Shown: positions 23,401-35,534 of the stretch, piece by piece | Layout: each line of letters opens with the position of its first letter | Position numbering within the stretch: position 1 is the first letter of the stretch | Source of the DNA: Selaginella moellendorffii | Lineage: Eukaryota; Streptophyta; Lycopodiopsida; Selaginellales; Selaginellaceae | Length of the DNA stretch: 64,000 bases | Direction of reading: 5' to 3' | Assembly (NCBI RefSeq): GCF_000143415.4 | Contig: NW_003314281.1 | Location: 118,417-182,416 of the forward strand | Made by a program: the position numbers and the translations under genes | The notes under the pieces: model-generated | The model's input: the letters and a program-made list of their open reading frames with translations, nothing else | The model's database searches: none | What the model was told of the DNA's origin: nothing

Positions 23401-24484
23401 TGCAGACAGCCAAATTCTCACACCCCTCAAGCTTCTACAAGCGCAACAGGCTCTCTCTCGGATTCCAACTCCAAAGCAAGTCACTACTCTCCAGGAAACC
23501 AAGACGTTTCTTCGCAAAGGGCGTGGCATTGGACCGGGTGCAGGTCCAGTTGTTATGAAGCTGAAGGTGGCATCAGCTTCGGATGCAGAAGAGGAGGATA
23601 AACCAGAGGAAGGCGACTTGAGTGAAGGTCGCGATATCAGCCTTCCATCAACGGATTTGCATGCTGAGCCTTCAAACTTCGGTGCTCCACCGTTAGCTCC
23701 CGACAAGCCGGAAGAAGTGCCAGGCTCGGTGAGGGAGTCTCAAGAAATGGACATCGATACGAGCAGTGTCGAGGGAGACCAGAAGGCAGACACAGATATC
23801 TGTGTAGACGCAACATGTCCGGACGACACGGTTCCTGCGAGCGATCCTCCTCCTCTTCGGACAGAGATTCACGGCGCCGTCGACCTTGAAGTTCCGATGG
23901 AGTGGGGGGTTACAGATTTGCAAGCCAACATCGACTCGAAAGCAAAGCTGACATTGATTCAACATATAGCGACGGAGAACTATGTTTCGTATGAAGATCG
24001 AGGAATGGCACCGCTTCCTGCTATCGGAGTACCAGTTCTCCGTCAAGCAACATCCCCAGACTTGAATGGAGTAAAAGTCCAGCGGAAGAAATGGGGAAGC
24101 TCGCAGCAAAAGACCATTCCAGTAGTCACAGTACAACAGCAGGGGAGCAAGGAGGGTCCCAAAGGCTTCAAGCGCTTGCTAAAGTTTGGTAGGAAGAGCC
24201 GTGGCAGTGGCAGCAGCAACACTGCTGAGTGGGTCTCGGCTTCAACTACGTCTGAGGGTGATGAAGACTCGGACGTCTCCAGAGACACCAGTGCTGGCTA
24301 CGGCAACGGGAGCTCATTTATTCGGAGGAGCATCGAAGCGTACTCTAAAGAGCCCGATCACACTGGTACGTTTTGCTTTGGATACAGTTTTAATTGTTCT
24401 GACGAATGGCTTTCAGCAGGATCACGGTCTTTTTTCTCGCTTTCAAATTTTCGTAGCAAAGGCAGCGATTCTAAAAGTCGATGA
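20470..24484 (+). CDS. COP1-interacting protein 7-like protein
   Basis: Eleven exons with consistent phases (20470-20528, 20592-20771, 20835-20934, 20997-21018, 21072-21094, 21156-21193, 21247-21399, 21454-21545, 21597-22846, 22901-24365, 24417-24484) give 3450 bp and 1149 residues. The N-terminus matches the plant CIP7 family: '[20 protein letters not shown]', '[20 protein letters not shown]', '[20 protein letters not shown]'. The rest is long, Ser/Pro/Arg-rich and probably disordered with a coiled-coil stretch near residues 590-640. The C-terminus '[18 protein letters not shown]' is also typical. Arabidopsis CIP7 binds COP1 and promotes light-responsive gene expression; that role here is by homology. 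Exons 4 and 5 are microexons of 22 and 23 bp. The last intron is 51 nt with no stop, so its retention would keep the frame. Confidence 0.9.
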
Positions 24485-24850
24485 CGCCCGTTAGCGATGT
24501 TATGGTTTTTTGTAGGAACTTTTTGCTCTCTTTCTCGGGTAGAAGAAGAAGCAGTGGTGTTTGCTGGAAACATGAAAGATAAGCAGAGGTGTATATACTT
24601 CTTTCTCAATCAGTAATATGTTTCTTGAGATTTTAGATTCCAGACAGAGCGAGTTCACTAAGCTGTTTGACCACTCGCGTGCCGTCGGCTTGGACTCGGT
24701 CAGATCAAATGTTGTTTATTGTATTGACGAGACTAAACCGTGGATTAGACTGAATGGGGGGCGAACTCTCCGGTCGAAGCTGAGGCATTGCTCTTCCAGC
24801 AAATGAGGATCTCTCTTTCAGTCCGTGATCAACAGGTGGGCGAAGATCGC

Positions 24851-26533
24851 ATGAGTAACGCTGCAATCTCCTCCGTCTTTTGGAATTGTCTGCGGCGTAT
24901 ACTGCGACCGGAACACAATGCCAAGTGGTGGTACTCAACCGTTCACATCGTGACGGCCATGGTAGGAGCCGGAGTTCTGAGCCTTCCGTCGACAATGGTC
25001 TACCTGGGATGGTAAATTCTTCGGGAAAATTCATGGACATGGAGCGACTAACTTAGTATCTCCACAGGGCTCCTGGAATGATGATGCTGGGCGTTTCGTG
25101 GATAATCACACTGGCTACCATGTACCAAATGATTGAGATGCACGAGGACGAGTCAGGGAGACACGACAGTTACCAGTGTCTCGGCCGGAAAGCATTCGGG
25201 GACAGGCTTGGCAATCTCATTGTTGGCTCGCAGCAGATCGTAGTTCAGGTGACCGCCAACATTGCTTACTTGGTAACTGGCGGCCAGGCGCTCAAGAGGT
25301 TCGGGGATCTAGTTCTGAGTCGCGAGATTCAGTACGGAAAGTTTGAGCTTGCTGTGGTATGGATATCCGTGTTTGCTGGAGTTCAGGCGGTGCTGTCGTT
25401 GTTTGCCAGTTTCTCGTCCATGACAATCGTCTCCCTGATGGCCTTCATCATGTCTTTCAGGTAAAATCCTGTTATTTCTATGTTTATATTTTCTTGTTGT
25501 ATGAGAATGTAATTCACATTTCACTCAGCTACTCGACTATAGTTTGGGCAACAGCTATCCGGCTTAAGAGTTCGCAAGCATCGTATGGCTACTGCAACTT
25601 GACATACTACAGAGCCTTTAATGCACTCGGAGAGATTGCGTTTGCCTACGGAGGCCACAACGTTGCTCTCGAGATCCAAGCGACGATGAGATCGACGAGG
25701 CACAAGCCGTCCAAGCTACCAATGTGGAATGGAGTTTTGGTGGCCTATGTGATGGTTGCCGTTTGCTATTTCCCAGTCGCTGGAGTTGGCTACTGGGCTC
25801 TCGGCAACTTGACTTGCTACGAAAACGTTCTGGACGTCCTCGACAAACCAAAGTGGCTGATAGGAACAGCCAACTTGATGCTTATGCTGCATCTCACAGG
25901 GAGTTACCAGGTAAGCTAATCTTCCATTGGTTCCTCGTTCTTACGTGCTCCATCCCAGGTTTTTGCTTTGCCGATTTATGATGCTCTCACTTGCTGGCTG
26001 GAGCAAAAGAAACTGCCAATCAATGCTTGGATTAGGCCTCTTTACGTAGGTAAGGGGGCGTTATTCTTCTTGGTGAATTTTCACAAGCTTGAGCTGCCAG
26101 GATTTACGTGTTTGGTTGCGGTGATCATACCTTCGTTTGGCGGGCTTCTGGGATTATTCGGTGGGCTCGCTCTTGGACCAACAACGTATTTCGTACGTAT
26201 CAGTGACTCAAAACTTCCCTTTCTTCTCTCTGACGTGTTCCCAGCAGTTGCCGTGTATAATGTGGCTAAGCATCAAGAAGCCAAGAGTCCTCGGTCTTGA
26301 GTGGCTTTTAAACTGGGTAAAAATCTCATCATTTTAAGCTTTTGACATGGTGGTACGAACTAATGCAGGCATGCATTTTCTTTGGCGTCGTCCTCACGAT
26401 TGTGTCGGCAATTGGAAGCATCGTAAATCTCAAACACGGCTTCGAAGAGCAAAATCTCAAAGTATTCTACTTCCCGCGATTGCAGCAGTGCAACTCGACC
26501 TCAACAAACGCAAGCTGTCCCGTGCGGCATTGA
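24851..26533 (+). CDS. LHT-like amino-acid transporter, array unit 1
   Basis: Seven exons (24851-25011, 25068-25460, 25529-25910, 25959-26049, 26101-26192, 26248-26316, 26369-26533) encode 450 residues. It is a lysine/histidine-transporter-type amino-acid permease of the AAAP family with about ten membrane segments: '[20 protein letters not shown]', '[16 protein letters not shown]', '[17 protein letters not shown]', '[11 protein letters not shown]'. It is diverged from canonical LHT1 (the copies at 38-42 kb) and ends in its own tail, '[16 protein letters not shown]' onward, instead of '..YKFYQ'. An upstream in-frame ATG at 24803 would add 16 residues. Unit 2 lacks that frame, so MSNAAI is taken as the start. 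Proton-coupled uptake of neutral/basic amino acids is expected from the family; substrate unknown. Confidence 0.88.
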
Positions 26534-26879
26534 ATTCCCCTCGCTTGATTGTTCGCTCCAGGCTTCAGCTAGCGCTCTACACTGAAAAGTATTTTGACGA
26601 TAATGTTCTCATCAAGTATTTTGCATGTGCCCCTCTGGCTGTTTGGATTTATAAGAGTCTCCGCTACGAGTACAGTTTCAACTTGCGTGCTTAACGTGGG
26701 CGAAATGCAACAAAGTAGCGTCCGTCAGTGTTATCACTCGCTGACACATATCTACAGCATCCGATATTGATATCAACACCTATCGTCTCCACGGGGTTTA
26801 AAGCGACTCAAGGCAACGAGATTAGCACCAAATCGAAGTTCCTCGCATCTCTCTTACTCCCTCCAGCGATCGAGCAACA

Positions 26880-28305
26880 ATGGCTTCGTCCGGCTCCAGC
26901 AATCTCCCGACGAAGGAAGTCCCAGGATCATACGGCCTGCCAGTCGTGGGTGCTCAAAAGGACAACTTGGACTTCCTCCACCTCCAAGGCGAGGTGGAGT
27001 TTTTCAAGAGCAGGGTGGCCAGGTACAATAGCACCGTCTTCAAAGTTAACTTCATCCCGGGAAATCCAGCCTTCCCGGATCCTCGCGGCATCGCCCTCCT
27101 GGACCAGAGCTCCTTCCCGGTCCTGCTCGACAGCTCCAAGGTGGACAAGACCAACGTGTTCACGGGCTCCTACAAGGCATCCGACGATTTCACGGGAGGA
27201 TACCGGGTGCTGTCCTACCTCGACACCACCGATCCCAAGCACGCAACGCTCAAGAACTTCGCCTTCGAGGTGCTCAAGCGAAATGGCCGCAAGTTCCTGC
27301 CTGAGTTCCAGTCGGCCTCCCACGCCGCGTTCGATGCCGCCGAGTCGGAGCTCTCGTCCGGGAAGAACAAGGCCGACATGGCACCGCTGCTCAACCAGCT
27401 CGCCTTCCAGTTCCTGGCCAAGTCCATCGTCAACGTGGATCCGTTGACCACCAAGCTCGCTGACCAGGGCCCGACTCACCTCCTCCGTTGGCGGGATCCA
27501 GTTCGCGCCGGTAGCGCCTGGCAATAGCACTCCACTGCCCGGATTCGCCGAGGACGTCGTCATACGTACCGCGCCACTGCCATTCCTGCTCGTCAAGGCC
27601 GACTACGACAAGCTCTGCGAGTTCTTCCAGCTCGCCACTGAGATGCTCGACATGGGCGAGAAGGAGTTTGGGCTGTCGCGAGAGGAGGCCGTGCACCAGC
27701 TGCTCTTCCTCGTCGGGATGAACAGCTGGTTTGGATTCAGCGCCAGAGTGCTGCCCAATCTTCTCTACCGTGTTGGAACTCTCGGGGCCGAGTTCCAGAA
27801 GAGGCTCGGGGATGAGATCCGTGCTGCGATCGACGTGAGCGATCCGGCGGGGTCGTTCTACGGCGCACTGGAGAAAATGCCACTGCTCAAGTCGACTGTG
27901 CTGGAGGTCTTCCGGTTTGATCCGCCCGTGCTCTACCAGTACGGACGCCCCCGGGAGGATATGGTGGTGGAGTCACACGATGCGAAGTTTGTGATCAAGA
28001 AGGGACAGCTCTTGGGTGGGTCGCAGGCACTGGTTTGCCGAGATCCAAAGGTGTTTGAGGAGCCGGATCAGTTGATCCCGGACAGGTTTGTGGGGAAGGA
28101 GGAGCTCCAGGCGAATGTGTTTTGGTCCAATGGAAGGAATACGAAGTCACCGACCGCGGATGACAAGCAGTGTGCTGGGAAGAATTTTGTGGAGACAATC
28201 GCCAGGTTCTACCTGGTGCAGTTGTTTGCGAGATACAAGACTTTTGAGCTGAGTGAGGACTCCACACTCAACACTCCGTTTCTCAAGTCATTTGCACGAA
28301 ATTAG
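26880..28305 (+). pseudogene. CYP74 oxylipin P450, array unit 1, 2-nt frameshift
   Basis: Nearly identical to the intact gene at 31277-32704 and, like it, intronless. Relative to that copy two bases (AT) are missing after the Trp codon at 27489-27491 (TTGGCGGGATCC against TTGGATCGGGATCC), so the first frame stops at 27527. The second part (27490-28305) is open to the normal stop and keeps the I-helix and the heme-cysteine region. No other damage is visible, and the 3' half looks identical to the intact copy. The lesion is therefore very young, or an assembly or sequencing error. If real, only a 216-residue fragment without heme site would be made. Confidence 0.85.
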
Positions 28306-29030
28306 TGTAAGAACTAGCTAAATATATAAAGTGTCGCAGAGGGATCGCGCTGGAGAGTTCGCAGCGATCGAGCGCACAGATGCTGCTTGGTTTTCAGCAA
28401 AATCTCGGTACAGCTTTTCCTTGTAAAACTGTTTTAGTTGTGTTCTGATGAGTGTTTTAGAAATGCTCCGCAGGCCACAATTTGGTATGTTTTAAATGTT
28501 TAACTTCAAAATTTAGAATTTAAGAAGTGTATTCATTAAAATACAATATTACAATAAAAAAATAATTTTATGGCTCAATGCCACAAGTAAAGATGTGCTA
28601 AAAGACTATAACCACATGTTTCTCAAAAGTTAATTCGTATTTTTTCTTACTTTATTTTTAATTTATTTAAATTTATTATAATAATGGAATGTAAATAAAT
28701 TTATTTTAATATATTTAAAATAATAATTCTTTAAAAGTATTTTATAAAGTAATTAATATGAAAATTTTTAAATTAATATTTTAAAATTGCTGGAAAGTAA
28801 AGTTATAATCATATTATTGATTATAAATTATAAAAATATTATTAAAAAGCTCAGAGTAATCACAAAAACTTATAAAATATCCTATCGATATCTCAACCCA
28901 AAAGATTAATCTAGAGTAAACCATAGAAAATATGTGGTAATGTGAAAAGCCAAAATCCATAAAAAAGAATAATTAACCATCGTGAATTTTAACATGAGAT
29001 CAACACTATTATGTTCTAAAAACCAATCTA
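28306..29030. other. AT-rich spacer between array units 1 and 2
   Basis: No gene. The first part (to about 28500) is the 3' flank of the CYP74 copy and includes about 160 bp absent after the unit-2 copy. The next stretch, TTTTAAATGTTTAACTTC and following, is shared with the spacer after unit 2 but has diverged more than the genes. Homology to unit 1 resumes near 29030 (TATGTTTCTTGAGATTTTAG, as at 24618). Confidence 0.75.
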
Positions 29031-29252
29031 ATATGTTTCTTGAGATTTTAGATTCCGAGTTCTCTAAGCTGTTTTGACGACTCGCGTGCCGTCGGCTTTG
29101 ACTCGGTCAGGTCAATATTGTTCATTGTATTGACGAGACTAAACCGTGGATTAGACTGAATGGGGGGCGAACTCTCCGGTCGAAGCTGCGGCATTGCTCT
29201 TCCAGCAAATGAGGATCTCTCTTTCAGTCCGTGATCAACAGGTGGGCGAAGA

Positions 29253-30923
29253 ATGAGTAACGCTGCAAGCTACTCCGTCTTTTGGAATTGTCTACGGCGT
29301 ATACTGCGACCGGAACACCATGCCAAGTGGTGGTACTCAACCGTTCACATCGTGACGGCCATGGTAGGAGCCGGAGTTCTGAGCCTTCCGTCGACAATGG
29401 TCTACCTGGGATGGTAAATTCTTCGGGAAAATTCATGGACATGAGCGACTAACTTAGTATCTCCACAGGGCTCCTGGAATGATGATGCTGGGCGTTTCGT
29501 GGATAATCACACTGGCTACCATGTACCAAATGATTGAGATGCACGAGGACGAGTCAGGGAGACACGACACTTACCAGTGTCTCGGCCGGAAAGCATTCGG
29601 GGACAGGCTTGGCAATCTCATTGTTGGCTCGCAGCAGATCGTAGGTCAGGTGACCACCAACATTGCTTACTTGGTAACTGGAGGCCAGGCGCTTAAAAGG
29701 TTCGGGGATCTTGTTCTGAGTCGCGAGATTCACTACGGGAAGTTTGAGCCTGCTGTGTTATGGATATCCGCGTTTGCTGGAGTTCAAGCGGTGCTGTCGT
29801 TGTTTGCCAGTTTCTCGTCCATGACAATCGTCTCTCTGATAGCCTCCATCATGTCTTTCAGGTAAAATCCTGTTATTTCTTTGTTTTATATTTTCTTGTT
29901 GTAGGAGAATGTAATTCACATTTCACTCAGCTACTCAACTATAGTTTGGGCAACAGCTATCCGGCTTAAGAGTTCGCAAGCATCGTATGGCTACTGCAAC
30001 TTGACATACTACAAAGCCTTTAATGCACTCGGAGAGATTGCGTTTGCCTACGGAGGCCACAGCATTGCTCTCGAGATCCAAGCGACGATGAGATCGACGA
30101 GGCACAAGCCGTCTAAGCTACCAATGTGGAATGGAGTTTTGGTGGCCTATGTCATGGTTGCCGTTTGCTATTTCCCAGTCGCTGGAGTTGGCTACTGGGC
30201 TCTCGGCAACTTGACTTGCTACGAAAACGTTCTGGACGTCCTCGACAAACCAAAGTGGCTGATAGGAACAGCCAACTTGATGCTTATGCTGCACCTCACA
30301 GGGAGTTACCAGGTAAGCTAGGCTTCCATTGGTTCCTCGTTCTTACGTGCTCCATGCCAGGTTTTTGCTTTGCCGATTTACGAGGGACTGGAGCAAAAGA
30401 ATATGCCAATCAATGCTTTGATTAGGCCTCTTTACGTAGGTAAGGGGGGGTTATTCTTCTTGGTGAATTTTCACAAGCTTGAGTTGCCAGGATTTACGTG
30501 TTTGGTTGCGGTGATCCTACCTTCGTTTTCCGGGCTTCTGGGATTATTCGGTGGGCTCGCTCTTGGACCAACAACGTATTTCGTACGTATCAGTGACTTA
30601 AAACTTTCCTTTCTTCTCTCTGACGTGTTTCCAGCAGTTGCCGTGTATAATGTGGCTAAGCATCAAGAAGCCAAGAGTCCTTGGTCTTGAGTGGCTTTTA
30701 AATTGGGTAAAAATCTCATCATTTTAAGCTTTTGACATGGTGGTGCGAACCAATGCAGGCATGCATTTTGTTTGGCGTCGTCCTCACGATTGTGTCGGCA
30801 ATTGGAAGCATCGTAAATCTCAAACACGGCTTCGAAGAGCAAAATCTCAAAGTATTCTACTTCCCGCGATTGCAGCAGTGCAGCTCGACCTCAACAAACG
30901 CAAGCTGTCCCGTGCGGCATTGA
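29253..30923 (+). CDS. LHT-like amino-acid transporter, array unit 2
   Basis: The same seven-exon structure as unit 1 (29253-29413, 29469-29861, 29931-30312, 30361-30439, 30491-30582, 30638-30706, 30759-30923), 446 residues. Exon 4 is 12 bp shorter than in unit 1, an in-frame loss of four residues in a loop. All splice borders are kept and no stop is present. The start is fixed here: the reading frame of the upstream ATG runs into TGA at the position of MSNAAS. Very similar to unit 1 in exons and introns alike, so the duplication is recent or maintained by gene conversion. Expected role as for unit 1. Confidence 0.88.
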
Positions 30924-31276
30924 ATTCCCCTCGCTTGATTCTCCAGGCTCCAGCTAGCGCTCTGCAATGACAAGTATTTCGACGATAATATTTTCATCAA
31001 GTACTTTGCATGTGCCCCTCTGACTGTTTGGATTTAGTAGAGTCTCCGCTACGAGTACAGTTTCAACTTGCGTGCTTAACGTGGGCGAAATGCAACAAAG
31101 TAGCATTCGTCAGTGTTATCACTCGCTGACACATATCTACAGCACCAATACGCCATCCGATATTGATATCAATACCTATCGTCTCCAGGGGGTTTAAAAG
31201 CGACTCAAGGCAACGAGATTAGCACCAAAACAAAGCTCCTTGCATCTCTCTTACTCCCTCCAGAGATCGAGCAACA

Positions 31277-32704
31277 ATGGCTTCATCCGGCTCCAGCAAT
31301 CTCCCGACGAAGGAAGTCCCAGGATCATACGGCCTGCCAGTCCTGGGTGCTCAAAAGGACAACTTGGACTTCCTCCACCTCCAAGGCGAGGTGGAGTTTT
31401 TCAAGAGCAGGGTGGCCAAGTACAATAGCACCGTCTTCAAAGTTAACTTCATTCCGGGAAATCCAGCCTTCCCGGATCCTCGCGGCATCGCCCTCCTGGA
31501 CCAGAGCTCCTTCCCAGTCCTGCTCGACAGCTCCAAGGTGGACAAGACCAACGTGTTCACGGGCTCCTACAAGGCATCCGACGATTTCACGGGAGGATAC
31601 CGGGTGCTGTCCTACCTCGACACCACCGATCCCAAGCACGCAACGCTCAAGAACTTCGCCTTCGAGGTGCTCAAGCGAAATGGCCGCAAGTTCCTGCCTG
31701 AGTTCCAGTCGGCCTTCCACGCCGCGTTCGATGCCGCCGAGTCGGAGCTCTCGTCCGGGAAGAACAAGGCCGACATGGCACCGTTGCTCAACCAGCTCGC
31801 CTTCCAGTTCTTGGCCAAGTCCATCGTCAACGTGGATCCGTTGACCACCAAGCTCGCTGACCAGGGCCCGACTCACCTCCTCCGTTGGATCGGGATCCAG
31901 TTCGCGCCTGTAGCGCCTGGCAATAGCACTCCACTGCCCGGATTCGCCGAGGACGTCGTCATACGTACCGCGCCACTGCCATTCCTGCTCGTCAAGGCCG
32001 ACTACGACAAGCTCTGCGAGTTCTTCCAGCTCGCCACTGAGATGCTCGACATGGGCGAGAAGGAGTTTGGGCTGTCGCGAGAGGAGGCCGTGCACCAGCT
32101 GCTCTTCCTCGTCGGGATGAACAGCTGGTTTGGATTCAGCGCCAGAGTGCTGCCCAATCTTCTCTACCGTGTTGGAACTCTCGGGGCCGAGTTCCAGAAG
32201 AGGCTCGGGGATGAGATCCGTGCTGCGATCGACGTGAGCGATCCGGCGGGGTCGTTCTACGGCGCACTGGAGAAAATGCCACTGCTCAAGTCGACTGTGC
32301 TGGAGGTCTTCCGGTTTGATCCGCCCGTGCTCTACCAGTACGGACGCCCCCGGGAGGATATGGTGGTGGAGTCACACGATGCGAAGTTTGTGATCAAGAA
32401 GGGACAGCTCTTGGGTGGGTCGCAGGCACTGGTTTGCCGAGATCCAAAGGTGTTTGAGGAGCCGGATCAGTTGATCCCGGACAGGTTTGTGGGGAAGGAG
32501 GAGCTCCAGGCGAATGTGTTTTGGTCCAATGGAAGGAATACGAAGTCACCGACCGCGGATGACAAGCAGTGTGCTGGGAAGAATTTTGTGGAGACAATCG
32601 CCAGGTTCTACCTGGTGCAGTTGTTTGCGAGATACAAGACTTTTGAGCTGAGTGAGGACTCCACACTCAACACTCCGTTTCTCAAGTCATTTGCACGAAA
32701 TTAG
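31277..32704 (+). CDS. CYP74 family cytochrome P450 (oxylipin pathway), intact
   Basis: A single-exon 475-residue protein. CYP74 enzymes rearrange fatty-acid hydroperoxides without O2 or reductase, giving allene oxides (jasmonate route), aldehydes, divinyl ethers or epoxyalcohols. CYP74 marks: N-terminal 'KEVPGSYGLPVLGAQKDNLD', the altered I-helix 'FLVGMNSWFGFSA' with the conserved Asn (about N282) in place of the usual P450 oxygen-activating Thr motif, the ExxR motif 'EVFRFDPPVLYQYGR', and the long heme loop 'WSNGRNTKSPTADDKQCAGK' with the ligand Cys at about 432. There is no obvious transit peptide. Sequence alone does not tell allene oxide synthase from divinyl ether or epoxyalcohol synthase; lycophyte CYP74s include several activities. 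It sits about 350 bp after an LHT-like transporter, as in unit 1. Confidence 0.95.
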   Translation: MASSGSSNLPTKEVPGSYGLPVLGAQKDNLDFLHLQGEVEFFKSRVAKYNSTVFKVNFIPGNPAFPDPRGIALLDQSSFPVLLDSSKVDKTNVFTGSYKASDDFTGGYRVLSYLDTTDPKHATLKNFAFEVLKRNGRKFLPEFQSAFHAAFDAAESELSSGKNKADMAPLLNQLAFQFLAKSIVNVDPLTTKLADQGPTHLLRWIGIQFAPVAPGNSTPLPGFAEDVVIRTAPLPFLLVKADYDKLCEFFQLATEMLDMGEKEFGLSREEAVHQLLFLVGMNSWFGFSARVLPNLLYRVGTLGAEFQKRLGDEIRAAIDVSDPAGSFYGALEKMPLLKSTVLEVFRFDPPVLYQYGRPREDMVVESHDAKFVIKKGQLLGGSQALVCRDPKVFEEPDQLIPDRFVGKEELQANVFWSNGRNTKSPTADDKQCAGKNFVETIARFYLVQLFARYKTFELSEDSTLNTPFLKSFARN

Positions 32705-33620
32705 TGTAAGAACTAGCTAAATATATTGGTAGTCTATATGTTTTAAATGTTTAACTTCAAATTTAGAATTTAAGAAGTGTATTCATTAAAATAAAATATT
32801 ACAATATGGCTTAATTCAAAATAAAGATGTAGACTATAACCACATGTTTCTCAAAATTTAATTCTTTTTTATTTCTTACTTTATTTTCAATTTATTTATT
32901 TTTTATTATAATTATATAATATAAATAAATTATTTTAATTTATGTAAATTAATAATTTTAAAAAGTTTTTTGTAAAGTAATTAATATTAAATAAATAAAT
33001 AAATTTTTAAAATTGCTGAAAAATAAAGTTTCAATCATATTATTGATTATATACTATAAAATATTAATTGAAGAGTTCAGGACAATCACAAAAACTTACT
33101 AAATATGGAATGATGTTAAATAGTGAATCTAAACACGAGAACAACACTACTGTATTTTAAGAACTAATTCAATAATTACTAAAATCCCACTATGATAATA
33201 ATAATATATGACATCGTAATTATAGACCTCATATGGTAGATTATTATTATAATAAATTAGAAAGGCAACATAAATTTACTTATAAAACAAGAAATTTTTT
33301 ATTCAATTACTTCGCTTGATATCCAGGCAAAGCTCTACTTTTTTTTATATACTTAGCTATTTAGTAATCATAAATGTACAGATAATTATTATTATTATTA
33401 TGTTGTCTAAAGCAATCTTTTATTTAGTTATTGCAGATTACTTTATCACTGATCGTTTAATGTAATCAACCAGCTAGTTTGTTTGATGTTTCTATTCAAA
33501 AATATAATATGACTGTTTAGGTGCTTAAGTATTCAACTAAAATTAATATTATTTAAAAATACTAATAATAATCAACAGATCAACAATTGCCACCTTCCAC
33601 GAGCTCAGTAATATAGTCTT
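32705..33620. other. AT-rich spacer between array units 2 and 3
   Basis: About 0.9 kb of very AT-rich DNA without a gene. The first 250 bp align with the spacer after unit 1, with many small indels. The remainder contains ATT/TTA microsatellite-like runs (for example near 33380-33400) and no homology I can see to the other spacer. Confidence 0.7.
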
Positions 33621-33766
33621 TTCCAAAGAAGTTCATTGTCTTGACGAGATCAAACTGTGTATTAGGAACTCTGCCATCGAAGCTGCTCTTCCAGCAAATG
33701 AGGGCCTCTCTATCAGCCCGTGATCAACAGGTGGGTGGTACAGAATCTCATGAGCGCGAAGATCGC

Positions 33767-35383
33767 ATGAGTAACGCTGCAATCTACTCCGTCTTTTGGA
33801 ATTGTCTACGGCGTATACTGCGACCGGAACACCATCCCAAGTGGTGGTACTCAACCGTTCACATCGCGACGGCTATGCTAGGAGCCGGAGTTTTGAGCCT
33901 TCCGTCGACAATGGTCTACCTGGGATGGTAAATTTTCCATTGTATGTCATGGAGAGACTAAATTTGTGTGTCCACAGGGCTCCTGGAATGATGATGCTGG
34001 GCGTTTCGTGGATAATCACACTGGCTACCATGTACCAATTGATCGAGATGCACGAGGATGAGTAAGGGAGATACGACACTTACCGGGATCTCGGAAGAAA
34101 AGCATTCGGGGACAGGCTTGGGTTCATAGTTGGTTTGCAGCAGATCGTAGTCCAGGTGACTGCCAACATTGCTTACTTGGTAACTGGCGGCCAGGCGCTC
34201 AAGAGGTTCGGGGATCTTGTTCTGAGTCGCGAGATTCAGCACGGGAAGTTTGAGCTTGCTGTGGCATGGATATCCGCGTTTGCTGGAGTTCAGGCGGTAC
34301 TGTCGTTGTTTGCCAGTTTCTCGTCCATGACAATCGTCTCTCTGGTGGCCGCCATCATGTCTTTCAGGTATCTTTTTTCTTTTTGTATGAAAATCTAACT
34401 CGCTTTTCATTCAGCTACTCGACTATAATTTGGGCAACAGCTATACGGCTTAAGAGTTCGCAAGTATCGTATCTCTACTGCAACTGGAGACTACAGAGCC
34501 TCTAATGCACTCGGAGAGATTGCGTTTGCCTATGGAGGCCAAAACATTGCTCTCGAGATCCAAGCAATGATGAGATCAACGAGGCACAAGCCGTCTAAGC
34601 TACCAATGTGGAATGGAGTTTTGGTGGCTTATGTCATGGTTGCCGTTTGCTATTTCCCAGTCGCTGGAGTTGGCTATTGGGCTCTTGGCAACTTGACTTG
34701 CTACGAAAACGTTCTGGACGTCCTCGATAAACCAAAGTGGCTGATAGGGACAGCCAACTTGATGCTTATGCTGCACCTCACAGGGAGTTACCAGGTAAGC
34801 TAGGCTTCCATTGGTTCCTCGTTCTTACGTGCTCCATCCCAGGTTTTTGCTTTGCCGAGATGATGGACTAACTTGCTGGCTCAATGCTTGGATTAGGCCT
34901 CTTTACGTAAGTAAGGGAGCGTTATTCTTCTTGGTGAATTTCCACAAGCTTGAGCTGCCAGGATTTACGTGTTTGGTTGCGGTGATCATACCTTCGTTTG
35001 GAGGGCATCTGGGATTATTCGGTGGGCTCGCTCTTGGACCAACAACGTATGTCGTACGTATCAGTGACTCAAAACTTCCCTTTCTTCTCTCTGACGTGTT
35101 CCCAGCAGTTGCCGTGTATAATGTGGCTAAGCATCAAGAAGCCAAGAGTCCTTGGTCTTGAGTGGCTTTTAAACTGGGTAAAAATGTCATCATTTTTAGA
35201 TCGGAAGCTTTTGACATGGTGGTATGAACCAATGCAGGCATGCATTTTGTTTGGCGTCGTCCTCACGATTTCGTAAATCTCAAACACGGCTTCGAAAAGG
35301 AAAACCTCAAAGCATTCTACTTCCCGCGATTGCAGCAGTGCAATTCGACCTCAACAAACGCAATCTGTCCCGTGCGGCATTGA
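33767..35383 (+). pseudogene. LHT-like transporter, array unit 3, decayed
   Basis: Homologous to units 1 and 2 over all seven exons, with multiple lesions. TCA to TAA gives a stop at 34063-34065 in exon 2. A short deletion in exon 3 turns '[12 protein letters not shown]' into a frame that stops at TAA near 34503. Exon 4 is scrambled around 34855-34885, and exon 7 has lost the segment after 'VVLTI'. Exon 1 (33767-33927) and many splice sites are still intact. The stretch stops being recognisable after the terminal 'CPVRH' codons at 35383. Confidence 0.92.
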
Positions 35384-35534
35384 ACTCCCCTTCGCTCCAG
35401 GATCCAGCTGGCCATGGATACAGCGCTCTACAATGACAAGTATTTCGAATATAATGTTCTCATCCAGTATTTCGCATGTGCCCCTGTGATTGTTTAGATT
35501 TAATAGAGTCACTACGAGAACAATTTCAACTTGC

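Noticed and set aside
24803-24850. Upstream ATG as start of the unit-1 LHT-like protein
   Set aside because: The frame is open in unit 1, but in unit 2 it ends in TGA at the MSNAA position, so the conserved start is the internal Met.
31325-32095. A 256-codon antisense frame and a Ser/Arg/Pro-rich sense-shifted frame in the CYP74 gene (also in copy 1)
   Set aside because: Both are by-products of the high GC at third positions in CYP74. They recur in both copies only because the DNA is duplicated.
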